In this document: positions 36,267-45,090 of the stretch, piece after piece
Numbering within the stretch: the stretch's first letter is position 1
Layout: each line of letters begins with the position of its first letter
Assembly: GCF_000308795.1 (NCBI RefSeq)
Contig: NZ_BAGK01000244.1
Span: forward strand, 23,368 to 87,367
Direction of reading: 5' to 3'
Length of the DNA: 64,000 nucleotides
Source: Nocardia thailandica NBRC 100428
Lineage (GTDB): Bacteria > Actinomycetota > Actinomycetes > Mycobacteriales > Mycobacteriaceae
The notes under the pieces: generated by a model
Seen by the model: the letters and a program-made list of their open reading frames with translations, nothing else
Databases searched by the model: none
What the model was told of the DNA's origin: nothing
Made by a program: the position numbers and the translations under genes

Positions 36267-37220
36267 ATGCCGTCCCGGTCCGTACCGCAGCCCCCGTTCC
36301 CCCGCGAGCTGCTGGCCGATCTGCACGCCGACAATCTCCCCGCCGCCCTGCGTGACGAACTGTGGCCCGCCGTCCGCAACGACCCGGCGGCCCTGCAATA
36401 CCTGCACGAACTCGACGACGTCAACGCCCACCTGCGCGCGCTCGGCGCCGACGAGACGATCGTCCACCGCATGCCCGACGACGTCGCGGACCGGATGTTC
36501 GCCTTCGTCGCCGGCCTCCAGGCCGAGGACGGCCCCACGGAACGGCTGACCGCCCCCGACCACGCGGAACCCGCCGTCGAGGGCGACGGGCCGACCCAGC
36601 GCCTGACCCCCCTCGCCGCGCTCCCCGCCGACGACGGACCGACCCAGCGCGTCACCGCCCTGTCGCCGGGCTCACCGGGCGACGCCCCCACCGAACGGGT
36701 CACCCCGCCGTCTGCGGCCGCGGCCGCGTCCGACGACGGGCCGACCGAGCGGCTGCGTTCCGCCGACGTCCCGACGGGCGTCGCGACGGTGACCTCGCTC
36801 ACCGAGCGCAGGCATCGCCGTCTGCGCGTGCTCACCGCGGCCGCGGCGGTGGTCGCCGTGGTCGGCGGCATCGGGACGGCCGCGGTCCTGCTGCGCGACG
36901 ACAGCCCGGGCACGCCGACGGCCGCGCCGAGCACCACCGCCCAGCCCGGTGACGAATTGTCTTCCGCCGCAATGATGGCCGCGCTCGGCAAGACCGAGGT
37001 CGCCGGCCGACTGCAGGGCATGGACGCCCTGCAACGCTGCGTCGCCGCCAACGATCTCGACCGGGCCATCGTCGGCGCGACCGACCTCACCTACCGCGGC
37101 ACCGACGCGGTGCTCATCCTGCTGTCGGGCCCGCGGCCGCCCACCATCACCGCGCTGGTCGTGGGTCCCGGCTGCACCACCGGCGACCCGCAGCGGCTCA
37201 CCCTGCGCGATATCGGCTGA
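36267..37220 (+). CDS. rsmA: SigM anti-sigma factor (RsmA-like membrane protein)
   Basis: 317 residues. The N-terminal cytoplasmic domain (about 1-80) is the expected sigma-binding part. Then comes a repeat region: five copies of D(G/A)PT(E/Q)R(L/V) at about residues 88, 107, 123, 139 and 157. One transmembrane helix (about 187-209, LTAAAAVVAVVGGIGTAAVLL) leads to an external domain of about 105 residues with two Cys. A GGAGG site precedes ATG 36267. Genomic position equals Rv3912. The symbol RsmA here means regulator of SigM, not the rRNA methylase. Confidence 0.85.
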   Translation: MPSRSVPQPPFPRELLADLHADNLPAALRDELWPAVRNDPAALQYLHELDDVNAHLRALGADETIVHRMPDDVADRMFAFVAGLQAEDGPTERLTAPDHAEPAVEGDGPTQRLTPLAALPADDGPTQRVTALSPGSPGDAPTERVTPPSAAAAASDDGPTERLRSADVPTGVATVTSLTERRHRRLRVLTAAAAVVAVVGGIGTAAVLLRDDSPGTPTAAPSTTAQPGDELSSAAMMAALGKTEVAGRLQGMDALQRCVAANDLDRAIVGATDLTYRGTDAVLILLSGPRPPTITALVVGPGCTTGDPQRLTLRDIG

Positions 37221-37240
37221 CGCGACCTCGCCCCGGGACG

Positions 37241-37266
37241 GGAACAACACCGTTTAGGCTGTTGTT
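37241..37266 (+). promoter_or_regulatory. Candidate SigR/SigH-type promoter of trxB-trxA
   Basis: GGAAC at 37241-37245, 18 bases, then GTT at 37264-37266. The Streptomyces SigR consensus is GGAAT-N18-GTT and mycobacterial SigH sites are alike. It lies about 40 bases before trxB, where a thiol-stress promoter is expected. Confidence 0.6.
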
Positions 37267-37305
37267 GACCGACACGTCCCACGCAATACTTCCCGGAAGG
37301 CCTCC

Positions 37306-38292
37306 ATGAGCACGCCAGTTCGCGACCTGATCATCGTCGGCTCGGGACCGGCGGGCTACACCGCCGCCGTCTACGCCGCCCGCGCCGAACTGCAGCCGCT
37401 GGTCTTCGAGGGCACCCAGTTCGGTGGCGCGCTGATGACCACCACCGAGGTCGAGAACTTCCCCGGCTTCCGCGACGGCATCATGGGCCCCGACCTGATG
37501 GAACAGATGCGCGAGCAGGCCAAGCGTTTCGGCGCCGACCTGCGCACCGAGGACGTCGACGCGCTCGACCTGACCGGTCCCGTCAAGAAGGTCACCGTCG
37601 GCGACGAGACCTTCGAGGCCTACGCGGTCATCCTGGCCATGGGTTCGGCCGCCCGCTACCTGGGCGTCCCCGGCGAGCAGGAACTGCTCGGCCGCGGCGT
37701 GAGCGCGTGCGCCACCTGCGACGGCTTCTTCTTCCGCGGCCAGGACATCGTCGTGGTCGGCGGCGGCGACTCGGCCATGGAGGAAGCGACCTTCCTCACC
37801 AAGTTCGCCTCCAGCGTCACCATCGTGCACCGCCGCGAGGAGTTCCGCGCCTCGCGGATCATGCTCGAGCGCGCCAAGGCCAACGAGAAGATCAAGTTCG
37901 TGCTCAACGCCGAGGTCGTCAAGGTCAACGGCGAGACCAGTGTCACCGGCCTCACCCTGCGCGACACCCGCACCGGCGAGGAATCCGAGCTCGCGGCGAC
38001 CGGCATGTTCGTCGCCATCGGCCACGACCCGCGCAGCGAACTCGTCACCGGCCAGGTCGATCTCGACGACGAGGGCTACGTGAAGGTGACCGATCCCGGC
38101 ACCGCGACCAGCCTGCCCGGCGTCTTCGCCGCGGGCGACCTCGTCGATCACACCTACCGCCAGGCGATCACCGCCGCGGGCACCGGCTGCCGCTCGGCCA
38201 TCGACGCCGAGCGCTGGCTGGCCGAGCAGGGCGATATCACCAGCAACACCCTCGAGCACGCGGATCGCCCGGTTGCCGCCCAGGGCAACTGA
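37306..38292 (+). CDS. trxB: Thioredoxin reductase
   Basis: 328 residues. FAD motif IIVGSGPAGYTAAVYAA, redox centre SACATCDGFF (Cys at about 135 and 138), NADPH motif VVGGGDSAMEEATFL with the following HRREEFRAS, and the C-terminal FAD segment GVFAAGDLVDHTYRQA. It transfers electrons from NADPH to TrxA, the next gene. The ribosome site is GGAAGG before ATG 37306. Alone upstream it has a likely thiol-stress promoter. Confidence 0.97.
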   Translation: MSTPVRDLIIVGSGPAGYTAAVYAARAELQPLVFEGTQFGGALMTTTEVENFPGFRDGIMGPDLMEQMREQAKRFGADLRTEDVDALDLTGPVKKVTVGDETFEAYAVILAMGSAARYLGVPGEQELLGRGVSACATCDGFFFRGQDIVVVGGGDSAMEEATFLTKFASSVTIVHRREEFRASRIMLERAKANEKIKFVLNAEVVKVNGETSVTGLTLRDTRTGEESELAATGMFVAIGHDPRSELVTGQVDLDDEGYVKVTDPGTATSLPGVFAAGDLVDHTYRQAITAAGTGCRSAIDAERWLAEQGDITSNTLEHADRPVAAQGN

Positions 38293-38330
38293 TTTCGCGC
38301 GCCGCACGTAGTAGAAGCAAGGAGACATCC

Positions 38331-38660
38331 ATGTCCGAGCACAAGACGGTCACCGTCACCGACGCGTCCTTCGCCGACGACGTCCTGCTCAGCGAGAAGC
38401 CGGTGCTGGTCGACTTCTGGGCCGACTGGTGCGGCCCGTGCAAGATGGTCGCCCCGGTGCTCGAGGAGATCGCGGGCACGCACGCCGACAAGCTGACCGT
38501 CGCCAAGGTGGATGTCGACGCCAACCCGGGCACCGCCCGCGATTACGAGATCCTGTCCCTGCCCACTATGATGCTTTTCCGCGGTGGCAAGCCGGTCAAG
38601 ACGATCGTGGGCGCCAAGGGGAAGGCCGCACTGCTGCGGGAGCTCGACGGAGAGATCTGA
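38331..38660 (+). CDS. trxA: Thioredoxin
   Basis: 109 residues, canonical thioredoxin fold with active site DFWADWCGPCKMVAPV (Cys34 and Cys37) and cis-proline in LSLPTMMLF. AAGGAG sits before ATG 38331. It is reduced by the adjacent TrxB and corresponds to mycobacterial TrxC (Rv3914). Spacing of 38 bases to trxB indicates one transcript. Confidence 0.97.
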   Translation: MSEHKTVTVTDASFADDVLLSEKPVLVDFWADWCGPCKMVAPVLEEIAGTHADKLTVAKVDVDANPGTARDYEILSLPTMMLFRGGKPVKTIVGAKGKAALLRELDGEI

Positions 38661-38828
38661 AGCCGCGAAACCGGGTCCCCGGGGGCGACTCGCCGTAGGA
38701 TGCCTGCACCCGGGATTCCCGAATTACCGCCCGGGTCTGAGACAATCGACCACGCTCCGGTCATGTGAGGGTGTATGCCGTCGCATGAGTGGGTACCCGG
38801 GTTTGACGGAAGGAAAGGGCTCTCACCC

Positions 38829-40022
38829 ATGCACCGACTTCGTCACGGCGATTCAGGACCAGCCGTAGCAGAGGTTCGGAGCACCCTCGCCGGTCTCGGT
38901 TTCCTCGACGGTTCCCCGGTGCCCGCGACGGCGCCGGAGTACTGGAAGGACACCGACGCGGCCTTCGACCATCACCTCGACTCGGCGGTGCGCGCGTTCC
39001 AGCAGCAGCGCGGCCTGCTCGTCGACGGTGTCGTCGGCCCGGCGACCTACCGGGCGCTCAAGGAAGCTTCCTACCGGCTCGGGGCTCGCACGCTCATCTA
39101 CCAGCTCTCGGCGCCGCTCTACGGCGACGACGTGGCCACGCTGCAGCGCAGGCTGTCGGACCTGGGTTTCTATGTCCACCGGGTGGACGGCTACTTCGGC
39201 CAGCACACGCACGAGGGGCTGACCGCGTTCCAGAAGGAGATCGGCCTGGCCGCGGACGGCATCTGCGGCCCGGACACCCTGCGCTCGCTGGACCTGCTCG
39301 GCGCCCGCGTCACCGGCGGCAATCCGCACCGCATCGCCGAAGAGGAAGTGGTGCACCGCGCCGGCCCGCAGCTGACGGGCAAGCGGATCGTCATCGATCC
39401 CGGATTCGGCGGCGCCGACAAGGGTTTGGCCGTGCCGTCGGAGTACGGCGACGTCTACGAGTCGGAGATCCTGTGGGACCTGGCGGCCCGGCTCGAGGGC
39501 CGCATGGCCGCCACCGGCATGGAGACCTTCCTGTCCCGGCCGTGGAAGGACAACCCCAACGACGCCGAGCGCGCCGAGACCTCGAACTCCTTCGAGGCCG
39601 ACCTGATGATCTCGCTGCGCTGCGCGCGCAGCGACAGCCCGTCGGCCAACGGCGTCGCCAGCTTCTACTACGGCAACTCCCACGGTTCGGTGTCGATGAT
39701 CGGCCAGGTGCTGGCCGGGTTCATCCAGCGCGAGGTGGTCGCGCGGACCTCCCTGCAAGACTGCCGCACCCACCAGCGCACCTGGGACCTGCTGCGGCTC
39801 ACCAAGATGCCGACCGTCCAGGTCGACCTGGGCTACCTCACCAATTCCTACGACGCGGCGGTGCTGACCAACCCGCGCAGCCGCGACATCATCGCCGAGG
39901 CCATCCTCGTCTCGGTCAAGCGCCTGTACCTGCTCGGCCAGGACGACCAGCCCACCGGCACCTACACCTTCGCCGAGCTGCTGGCCGAGGAACTGGCCGC
40001 CGCCGACGGCGGGAACCGCTGA
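38829..40022 (+). CDS. cwlM: CwlM-like pseudo-amidase (peptidoglycan precursor regulator)
   Basis: 397 residues. Two peptidoglycan-binding-1 domains (about 13-80 and 98-155) precede an amidase_3 fold. The zinc motif that normally reads DPGHGG is here DPGFGG (Phe193), and the later SIH-type ligand reads SLRCARSD, so two zinc histidines are gone and hydrolysis is unlikely. Mycobacterial CwlM has Arg at the first site and acts, when phosphorylated, as an activator of MurA. The same role is inferred. ATG 38829 behind GGAAGGAAAGGG is preferred; ATG 38775 would add 18 residues. Confidence 0.88.
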   Translation: MHRLRHGDSGPAVAEVRSTLAGLGFLDGSPVPATAPEYWKDTDAAFDHHLDSAVRAFQQQRGLLVDGVVGPATYRALKEASYRLGARTLIYQLSAPLYGDDVATLQRRLSDLGFYVHRVDGYFGQHTHEGLTAFQKEIGLAADGICGPDTLRSLDLLGARVTGGNPHRIAEEEVVHRAGPQLTGKRIVIDPGFGGADKGLAVPSEYGDVYESEILWDLAARLEGRMAATGMETFLSRPWKDNPNDAERAETSNSFEADLMISLRCARSDSPSANGVASFYYGNSHGSVSMIGQVLAGFIQREVVARTSLQDCRTHQRTWDLLRLTKMPTVQVDLGYLTNSYDAAVLTNPRSRDIIAEAILVSVKRLYLLGQDDQPTGTYTFAELLAEELAAADGGNR

Positions 40023-40036
40023 GCACCACCTACCGC

Positions 40037-40072
40037 GAAAAGGCCCGCAGGATTCGTCCTGCGGGCCTTTTC
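40037..40072. terminator. Bidirectional terminator between cwlM and the next gene
   Basis: GAAAAGGCCCGCAGGA, loop TTCG, then the exact complement: a perfect 16-bp stem flanked by A-runs and T-runs on both sides. It can end transcription from both convergent genes. Confidence 0.95.
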
Positions 40073-40085
40073 GTCGCCGAGGTGG

Positions 40086-40811
40086 TCAGCGGGCGCCGAC
40101 GCGGTTCGGCACGGTCATGGAGGCCGCGGCGAGCAGCTGGTCCAGCGCGCGCTCGACGTCTTCCTTCCAGCCGTGATCGGAGTCCAGCTCCAGGCGCAGC
40201 CGCGGGAACCGGTGATGCGGCGCGACGACCTCGAAACCGACGTCCTCGAGGAAGTCGGCGTCGATCATGCACGTCTCCGGGGTGCACTGCGCGGCCTGGG
40301 CGGGGTCACGCAGCGGCGCGGCGATGCGTTCCATCAGCCGCATGGAGGACCCGATCCCGCGATCCGAGAGCGCGCTGCTCGGGGGACCGGACCGGATGCC
40401 GAAAGCCTCCAGCGCGCGCACGCCACGACGCACCAGATCGGCCACCACGCTCTGGATGAGCCGGTGGGCTACGTCGGCCTCCTCGTAGGGGAATTCGGCC
40501 TGCAGCGTGGTCAGCAGGACCGCGTCCGGGCTCACGGGGGAGGTGGGGAACAGCGTCGCCCGCGGCACCGTGCTCGGCGGCGAGTACAGCGCGCAGCCGG
40601 CGATGTTGCCGTCCACCTGAGCGACCTGCCCGCACGAACCCCACTCGAGCATGACCGTCGAGAGCCAGGCCTCCTTTTCGAAGACCGGATCGCTGAAGGA
40701 CTTCGAGTCGGCCGCGACCGCGGGATCGAGCTCCCAGAACACACACCGGCGGGTGTGTGCGGGTAGCTTGTCCAGCCCGTCCAAACTCAGTGCTGTGACG
40801 GTAGTCGACAC
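40086..40811 (-). CDS. GNAT-like conserved protein, Rv3916c homologue
   Basis: 241 residues starting with GTG 40811; an ATG 40865 would add 18. The core VAQVDGNIAGCALYSPPS and the later VAHRLIQSVVADLVRRGVRALEAFG resemble a GNAT acetyltransferase fold, but the acetyl-CoA loop is not clear. Position between cwlM and parB is that of Rv3916c. It lies on the minus strand beside parB, with an 89-base... gap of 143 bases from the parB stop. Function unknown. Confidence 0.7.
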   Translation of the reverse strand: MSTTVTALSLDGLDKLPAHTRRCVFWELDPAVAADSKSFSDPVFEKEAWLSTVMLEWGSCGQVAQVDGNIAGCALYSPPSTVPRATLFPTSPVSPDAVLLTTLQAEFPYEEADVAHRLIQSVVADLVRRGVRALEAFGIRSGPPSSALSDRGIGSSMRLMERIAAPLRDPAQAAQCTPETCMIDADFLEDVGFEVVAPHHRFPRLRLELDSDHGWKEDVERALDQLLAAASMTVPNRVGAR

Positions 40812-40954
40812 CGCTCTGCTCAGCCTCCAGCTGTCGGATTCATCCACGCTCACGCCGCATCGCAATCACGTAGAACTCGCCTCTTTCCAGTTTTAGTCGA
40901 AAGGCACGAAGACCGTCTGTCACAGTGACGTTTCGCGGTCGAACTCACTGTCAC

Positions 40955-41974
40955 TCACCCGACGGACTGATTTTGCTCCATGAGCGCCACGATGCGCTCG
41001 AGATCTTCGACGGAACCGAACTCGACCGTGATCTTGCCCTTGCGCTTGCCCAGACTCACCGTGACCCGGGTGTCGAAGGAGCCCGACAGCCGTTCGGCGA
41101 CCTCCTGTAACCCCGGCATGTGAATCGGCTTGCGCTTGGGCGCCGGGGGAGCGACCTCGGCCGGATTGCGGTTGGCCAGGGTCACCGCTTCCTCCGTCGC
41201 CCGCACCGAGAGGCCCTCGGCCACGATGCGGGCCGCGAGCACCTCCTGCGCGTCGGCGCCGGCTTCCAACCCGAGCAGCGCCCGCGCGTGACCGGCGGAC
41301 AGCACGCCCGCGGCCACCCGGCGCTGCACCGGGATCGGCAGCTTCAGCAGACGGATCATATTCGTCACCACGGGACGCGAGCGGCCGATCCGCGCGGCCA
41401 GCTCCTCGTGGGTGACGTCGAACTCCTCGAGCAGCTGCTGATACGCCGCCGCCTCTTCGAGAGGGTTCAGCTGCACGCGGTGGATGTTCTCCAGCAGGGC
41501 GTCGCGCAGCATCGACTCGTCGGCGGTCTCGCGCACGATCGCCGGGATGGCGGCGAGGCCCGCCTCCTGGCTGGCCCGCCAGCGCCGCTCGCCCATGACG
41601 ATCTGGAACTTGTCCACCCCGGGTTCCACGCGGCGGACCACGATCGGCTGCATGAGCCCGAACTCCTTGATGGAGTGGACCAGCTCGCCGAGCGCCTCCT
41701 CCTCGAACACCTGGCGCGGCTGCTTCGGGTTGGGCACGATCTGGTCCGGCGGGATCTCCCGGTAGATCGCGCCGCCGGGGGAGGAGAGCTCCTCCTCGGC
41801 GGATTCGGCGGCCTCCGGGACGCGGTGCAGGAACGCCTCGGCCGGCTGCGGACCGATCGGGTTGATGCCGATGACGCTCGCGGCGGCACTGCTGAGCCCC
41901 GGCGCCTCCGCCGGACCCGTCGGAATCAGTGCGGCCAGACCTCGCCCCAGACCACCCTTCTTCGACTGACTCAT
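40955..41974 (-). CDS. parB: Chromosome partitioning protein ParB
   Basis: 339 residues. N-terminal KKGGLGRGLAALIP (contacts ParA), CTP-binding ParB/sulfiredoxin domain with the GERRWRA motif, HTH VTHEELAARIGRSRPVVTNMIRLLKLP for parS binding, and the C-terminal dimer region. It binds parS and slides as a CTP-clamp in known relatives. The gene follows parA by 52 bases on the same strand, forming an operon. Confidence 0.96.
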   Translation of the reverse strand: MSQSKKGGLGRGLAALIPTGPAEAPGLSSAAASVIGINPIGPQPAEAFLHRVPEAAESAEEELSSPGGAIYREIPPDQIVPNPKQPRQVFEEEALGELVHSIKEFGLMQPIVVRRVEPGVDKFQIVMGERRWRASQEAGLAAIPAIVRETADESMLRDALLENIHRVQLNPLEEAAAYQQLLEEFDVTHEELAARIGRSRPVVTNMIRLLKLPIPVQRRVAAGVLSAGHARALLGLEAGADAQEVLAARIVAEGLSVRATEEAVTLANRNPAEVAPPAPKRKPIHMPGLQEVAERLSGSFDTRVTVSLGKRKGKITVEFGSVEDLERIVALMEQNQSVG

Positions 41975-42026
41975 CGGTCCACCGATCCCTTCGTCGTTCC
42001 TACTGCGTTCGTTCCTGCCCCGACGG

Positions 42027-43037
42027 TCACTGAGCGCCGTTGGCCGCGACGTCCTGCGCCACCTGTGCCCGCGCGGCGATCTCCCGGCCAGCGTCGAGGT
42101 AGCTCATCGCACCCCGAGAGCCCGGATCGTAGTCGAGCACGGTCATGCCGTAGCCCGGCGCCTCGGAAACCTTCACGCTGCGCGGGATCATCGAACGCAG
42201 CACCGCGTCGCCGAAGTGGTTGCGCACCTCCTCGGCGACCTGGTCGGCGAGCTTGGTGCGACCGTCGTACATGGTGAGCAGCACGGTCGAGACGTGGAGT
42301 TCGGGGTTGAGGTGCGACTGCACGAGCCCGATGTTGCGCAGCAGCTGACCCACGCCCTCCAGCGCGTAGTACTCGCACTGGATGGGGATCAGCACCTCTT
42401 TGGCCGCGACGAGCGCGTTGACCGTCAGCAGACCCAGCGACGGCGGGCAGTCGATCATCACGTAGTCGATGTCGTAGCCCGCGATGTTCGCGTCCTGGAT
42501 CGCCGTCTTCAGCCTGCCCTCGCGGGCCACCATGGAGACCAGTTCGATCTCCGCGCCCGCCAGGTCGATGGTCGCCGGGATGCACATCAGCCGGTCACTG
42601 TGCGGACTCTGCTGGATGGCGTCCTTGACCGACGCCTCGCCGATGAGCAGCTCGTAGCTGGACGGCACCCCCGAGTGATGCGCGACGCCCAGCGCGGTAC
42701 TCGCGTTACCCTGCGGATCGAGATCGATCACCAGCACGCGCATGCCCTGATGCGCTAGCGCCGCCGCGAGATTCACCGTGGTCGTCGTCTTTCCGACGCC
42801 ACCCTTCTGATTGGCGATGGTGATGATTCGTTGCTCGCGAGGCTTCGGCACAGTGACCTTTCCTGGATGCAGAATCTGACTGGCACGTTGGGCTTCCGCG
42901 GCAATCGGGGTGTCCGCGGCGGAGATGTTGCCGAACGGAGTGCTACCGAGGTTGTCCGCGGCGAAGCTGCTGGAGTCCAGCATCCCGGGGACCCGCGAGG
43001 TTGTTTCCCGTGAAACATTCGCCGGACCGCTCGACAT
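42027..43037 (-). CDS. parA: Chromosome partitioning ATPase ParA (Soj-like)
   Basis: 336 residues. Deviant Walker A KGGVGKTTTTVNLA, Walker B region VLVIDLDPQGN and YVMIDCPPSLGLL. An N-terminal tail of about 65 residues precedes the ATPase, and the parS site 43002-43017 lies inside its coding sequence. AAGGAG is upstream of ATG 43037. It moves ParB-parS complexes using the nucleoid as a track. The upstream region is the unusual repeat-filled gap rather than rsmG as in mycobacteria. Confidence 0.96.
   Translation of the reverse strand: MSSGPANVSRETTSRVPGMLDSSSFAADNLGSTPFGNISAADTPIAAEAQRASQILHPGKVTVPKPREQRIITIANQKGGVGKTTTTVNLAAALAHQGMRVLVIDLDPQGNASTALGVAHHSGVPSSYELLIGEASVKDAIQQSPHSDRLMCIPATIDLAGAEIELVSMVAREGRLKTAIQDANIAGYDIDYVMIDCPPSLGLLTVNALVAAKEVLIPIQCEYYALEGVGQLLRNIGLVQSHLNPELHVSTVLLTMYDGRTKLADQVAEEVRNHFGDAVLRSMIPRSVKVSEAPGYGMTVLDYDPGSRGAMSYLDAGREIAARAQVAQDVAANGAQ
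43002..43017. promoter_or_regulatory. parS site, inside parA
   Basis: TGTTTCCCGTGAAACA, one mismatch to the parS consensus TGTTTCACGTGAAACA. It lies in the N-terminal coding part of parA. Confidence 0.88.
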
Positions 43038-43224
43038 AGACAGCTCCTTACCCGAGAAACTCAGATCACGCTTCGATCGAACGGCAGGAGTCGAAAAGAC
43101 CTGGGGATGCGCGACGCTCGATCAACCTTCACTAGCTTGCCAGCACAGCGCACGAATCGAAAGCTGAATCGCGGCACGACGGCGACGACACGCCCAACTG
43201 TTCACACATCGGGCATCTGCGCGA

Positions 43225-43240
43225 TGTTTCACGGGAAACA
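43225..43240. promoter_or_regulatory. parS site upstream of parA
   Basis: TGTTTCACGGGAAACA, one mismatch to the consensus. It lies 188 bases before the parA start in the intergenic region. Confidence 0.88.
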
Positions 43241-43301
43241 GTGGGGGAGTGGGCGCGGGTGCTCGGGCGGGTCATTCTGGCGGCGGCTCACTTGGCGCCG
43301 G

Positions 43302-43450
43302 CTCATCCCCGTCCCCGCTCATCCCCGTCCCCGCTCACCCCAGAGTCCGCTCATCCCTGCCCCCGCTCATCCCGGCGTCCCTACGTCCCGGTGCCGCTTA
43401 GGTCCCGGCGTCGCTAGGACCCGCTGCCCGCTCACCCAGCGCCTCCTAAT
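43302..43450. repeat. 16-17-bp tandem repeat, about nine degenerate copies
   Basis: Unit CTCATCCCCGTCCCCG; the first two copies are identical and later ones drift (CTCACCCCAGAGTCCG, CTCATCCCTGCCCCCG, CTCATCCCGGCGTCCC). It starts about 60 bases from the second parS site. Confidence 0.8.
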
Positions 43451-43901
43451 CCTGACGCCTCGGCGCTCTCACCTCTTGTCCACTCTCATCGGGGCTTCCA
43501 GAGGCGCACCCGATCAATACACCCCCTGAGGCTCCCGTCATTGAGCACTGTTGTCACAGAGTCCGGCTGAACCGCTTTGTGGTGGCGCGGGCCTTCGTTG
43601 GTCCGAACGGCGGTCTTGATCAGGAGCGCCGGGCCCGGGACCTGCCCCAACTATCCAACGGCTCCGAGGGTTTACTCCATAACGAACTGGCTCGTGGCAA
43701 CACTCGAAGCCCACGGCCGGGGACTGGCCAGCGCCACGGGTCCGGAACGCTCGCCGCCGAGAGAGAGGAGGGTAGCCGAACAGCGGCACGCCCTGATCGA
43801 CCGAGCTACGTCCAACACCCGACCCAGGCATCTCACTAGGTCGAGCTCTCGCTGACCCGCCCCTGGGGATTCTGGTTCACGTCGGAACTCGCAGCCCCGC
43901 C

Positions 43902-44153
43902 GGGAGGCCCGGCCCCATCGGGAGGCCCGGCCCCGTCGGGAGGCCCGGCCCCATCGGGAGGCCCGGCCCCGTCGCGAGGCCCGGCCCCATCGGGAGGCCC
44001 GGCCCCGTCCGGAGGCGTGGTCCCGTCCGGAGGCGTGGTCCCGTCCGAAGGCCCGGTCCCGTCCGAAGGCCCGGCCCTGTCCGAAGGCCCGGTCCTGTCC
44101 GAAGGCCCGGTCCCGTCCGAAGGCCCGGCCCCGTCCGAAGGCCCGGCCCGCCT
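43902..44153. repeat. 18-bp tandem repeat, fourteen copies
   Basis: Exactly fourteen 18-base units in phase. The first six are like GGGAGGCCCGGCCCCGTC, units 7-8 are CGGAGGCGTGGTCCCGTC and units 9-14 are CGAAGGCCCGGTCCCGTC. Gradual change along the array is typical of a minisatellite. As 18 is a multiple of three, long frames (GGPAPS hexapeptides) exist in every phase, but no start or ribosome site marks a gene. Confidence 0.95.
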
Positions 44154-44928
44154 GAGGGAACCGTTCCCTCGCGAGGGCGCGCTACGTCGGACGGTCCAGT
44201 CCAGTCACGAGGCCCCATTCTGTTGGCAGGTCCGGTCCCGCCGGACAGTCCGGCCCCGCCGCGAGGGCCGGTTCTGTCGGACGCCCGGTCCCCTCGGCGC
44301 GCCAATCGATGCACCCGGGGACCTTTCGGCCGCCCCGTGCATTAGGTCGGCCGGTCAATTGCGGCGGGCTTCCGTCGCCTAGCCAGCGGAGCGTCCGGTA
44401 CGCGCACGCCCCAGCGCACAACGGCTAGACCAGGACCGACCATCAGGCGAGCACCGCGGAGCCCACCGCGAGGGCTCCGCCAGCGATGCGCCTGGATCGG
44501 TTCTTGACCATGACTCGGTCGAAGAGTGACCTACGTACTACGGCGTTCTGGTCGCCCGGAACCACCGTTCGCCGGGCGTCCGTCCGGCACCAGGCCCCTG
44601 TTGGGTATAAGGCCCTGCCGGATAGCCAGTCGAGGTCCGGCCTGGCCGACGCCAGATGTCCAGCTCGCCTATTGCGCCCGGGCTCGACCTGGCGCCCAGT
44701 CTCTAGTTGGCAGCCGGTCTCCTTCAGGCGCCTGGCCCCACTCCGACACCTGGCCGCAGCTCGGCACCCAGCCCGTGTCGAGCCTCCGGTCCCAGACTGC
44801 AACCCGGCCCCCGCAGTCCGGCACCTGGCACCAGGCACCACCCCAGCACGCCCAGCGCCAGCGCAGCGATCAGCCTAGTCGTCGCACAGCCCCGCTGTCG
44901 CACAGTCCACGTCGAGGCTCCGACCCGG

Positions 44929-45090
44929 CCCAGCCTCCGGTCCCAGCCCAGCCTGCAGTCCCGGCCCAGCCTCCGGTCCCAGCCAAGCCTGCAGTCCCGG
45001 CCCAGCCTCCGGTCCCAGCCAAGCCTCCAGTCCCGACCCGCCTCCAGTCCCGACCCGCCTCCAGTCCCAGACCAGCCTCCAGTCCCGACC
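44929..45090. repeat. 18-bp repeats with 36-bp higher-order period
   Basis: Units alternate between CCCAGCCTCCGGTCCCAG and CCCAGCCTGCAGTCCCGG, then shorten to 17 bases near 45037. Similar but more decayed units can be followed back to about 44640. Confidence 0.9.

Noticed and set aside
38661..38828. c-di-AMP (ydaO) riboswitch before cwlM
   Set aside because: GC-rich stems (ACCCGGG...CCCGGGT) are present but I could not match the conserved ydaO core. A covariance-model search would decide.
43877..44382. Hexapeptide-repeat proteins on both strands (GGPAPS or GLRTGP)
   Set aside because: All frames stay open because the unit is 18 bases. There is no ribosome site, no signal peptide and no unique flanking domain.
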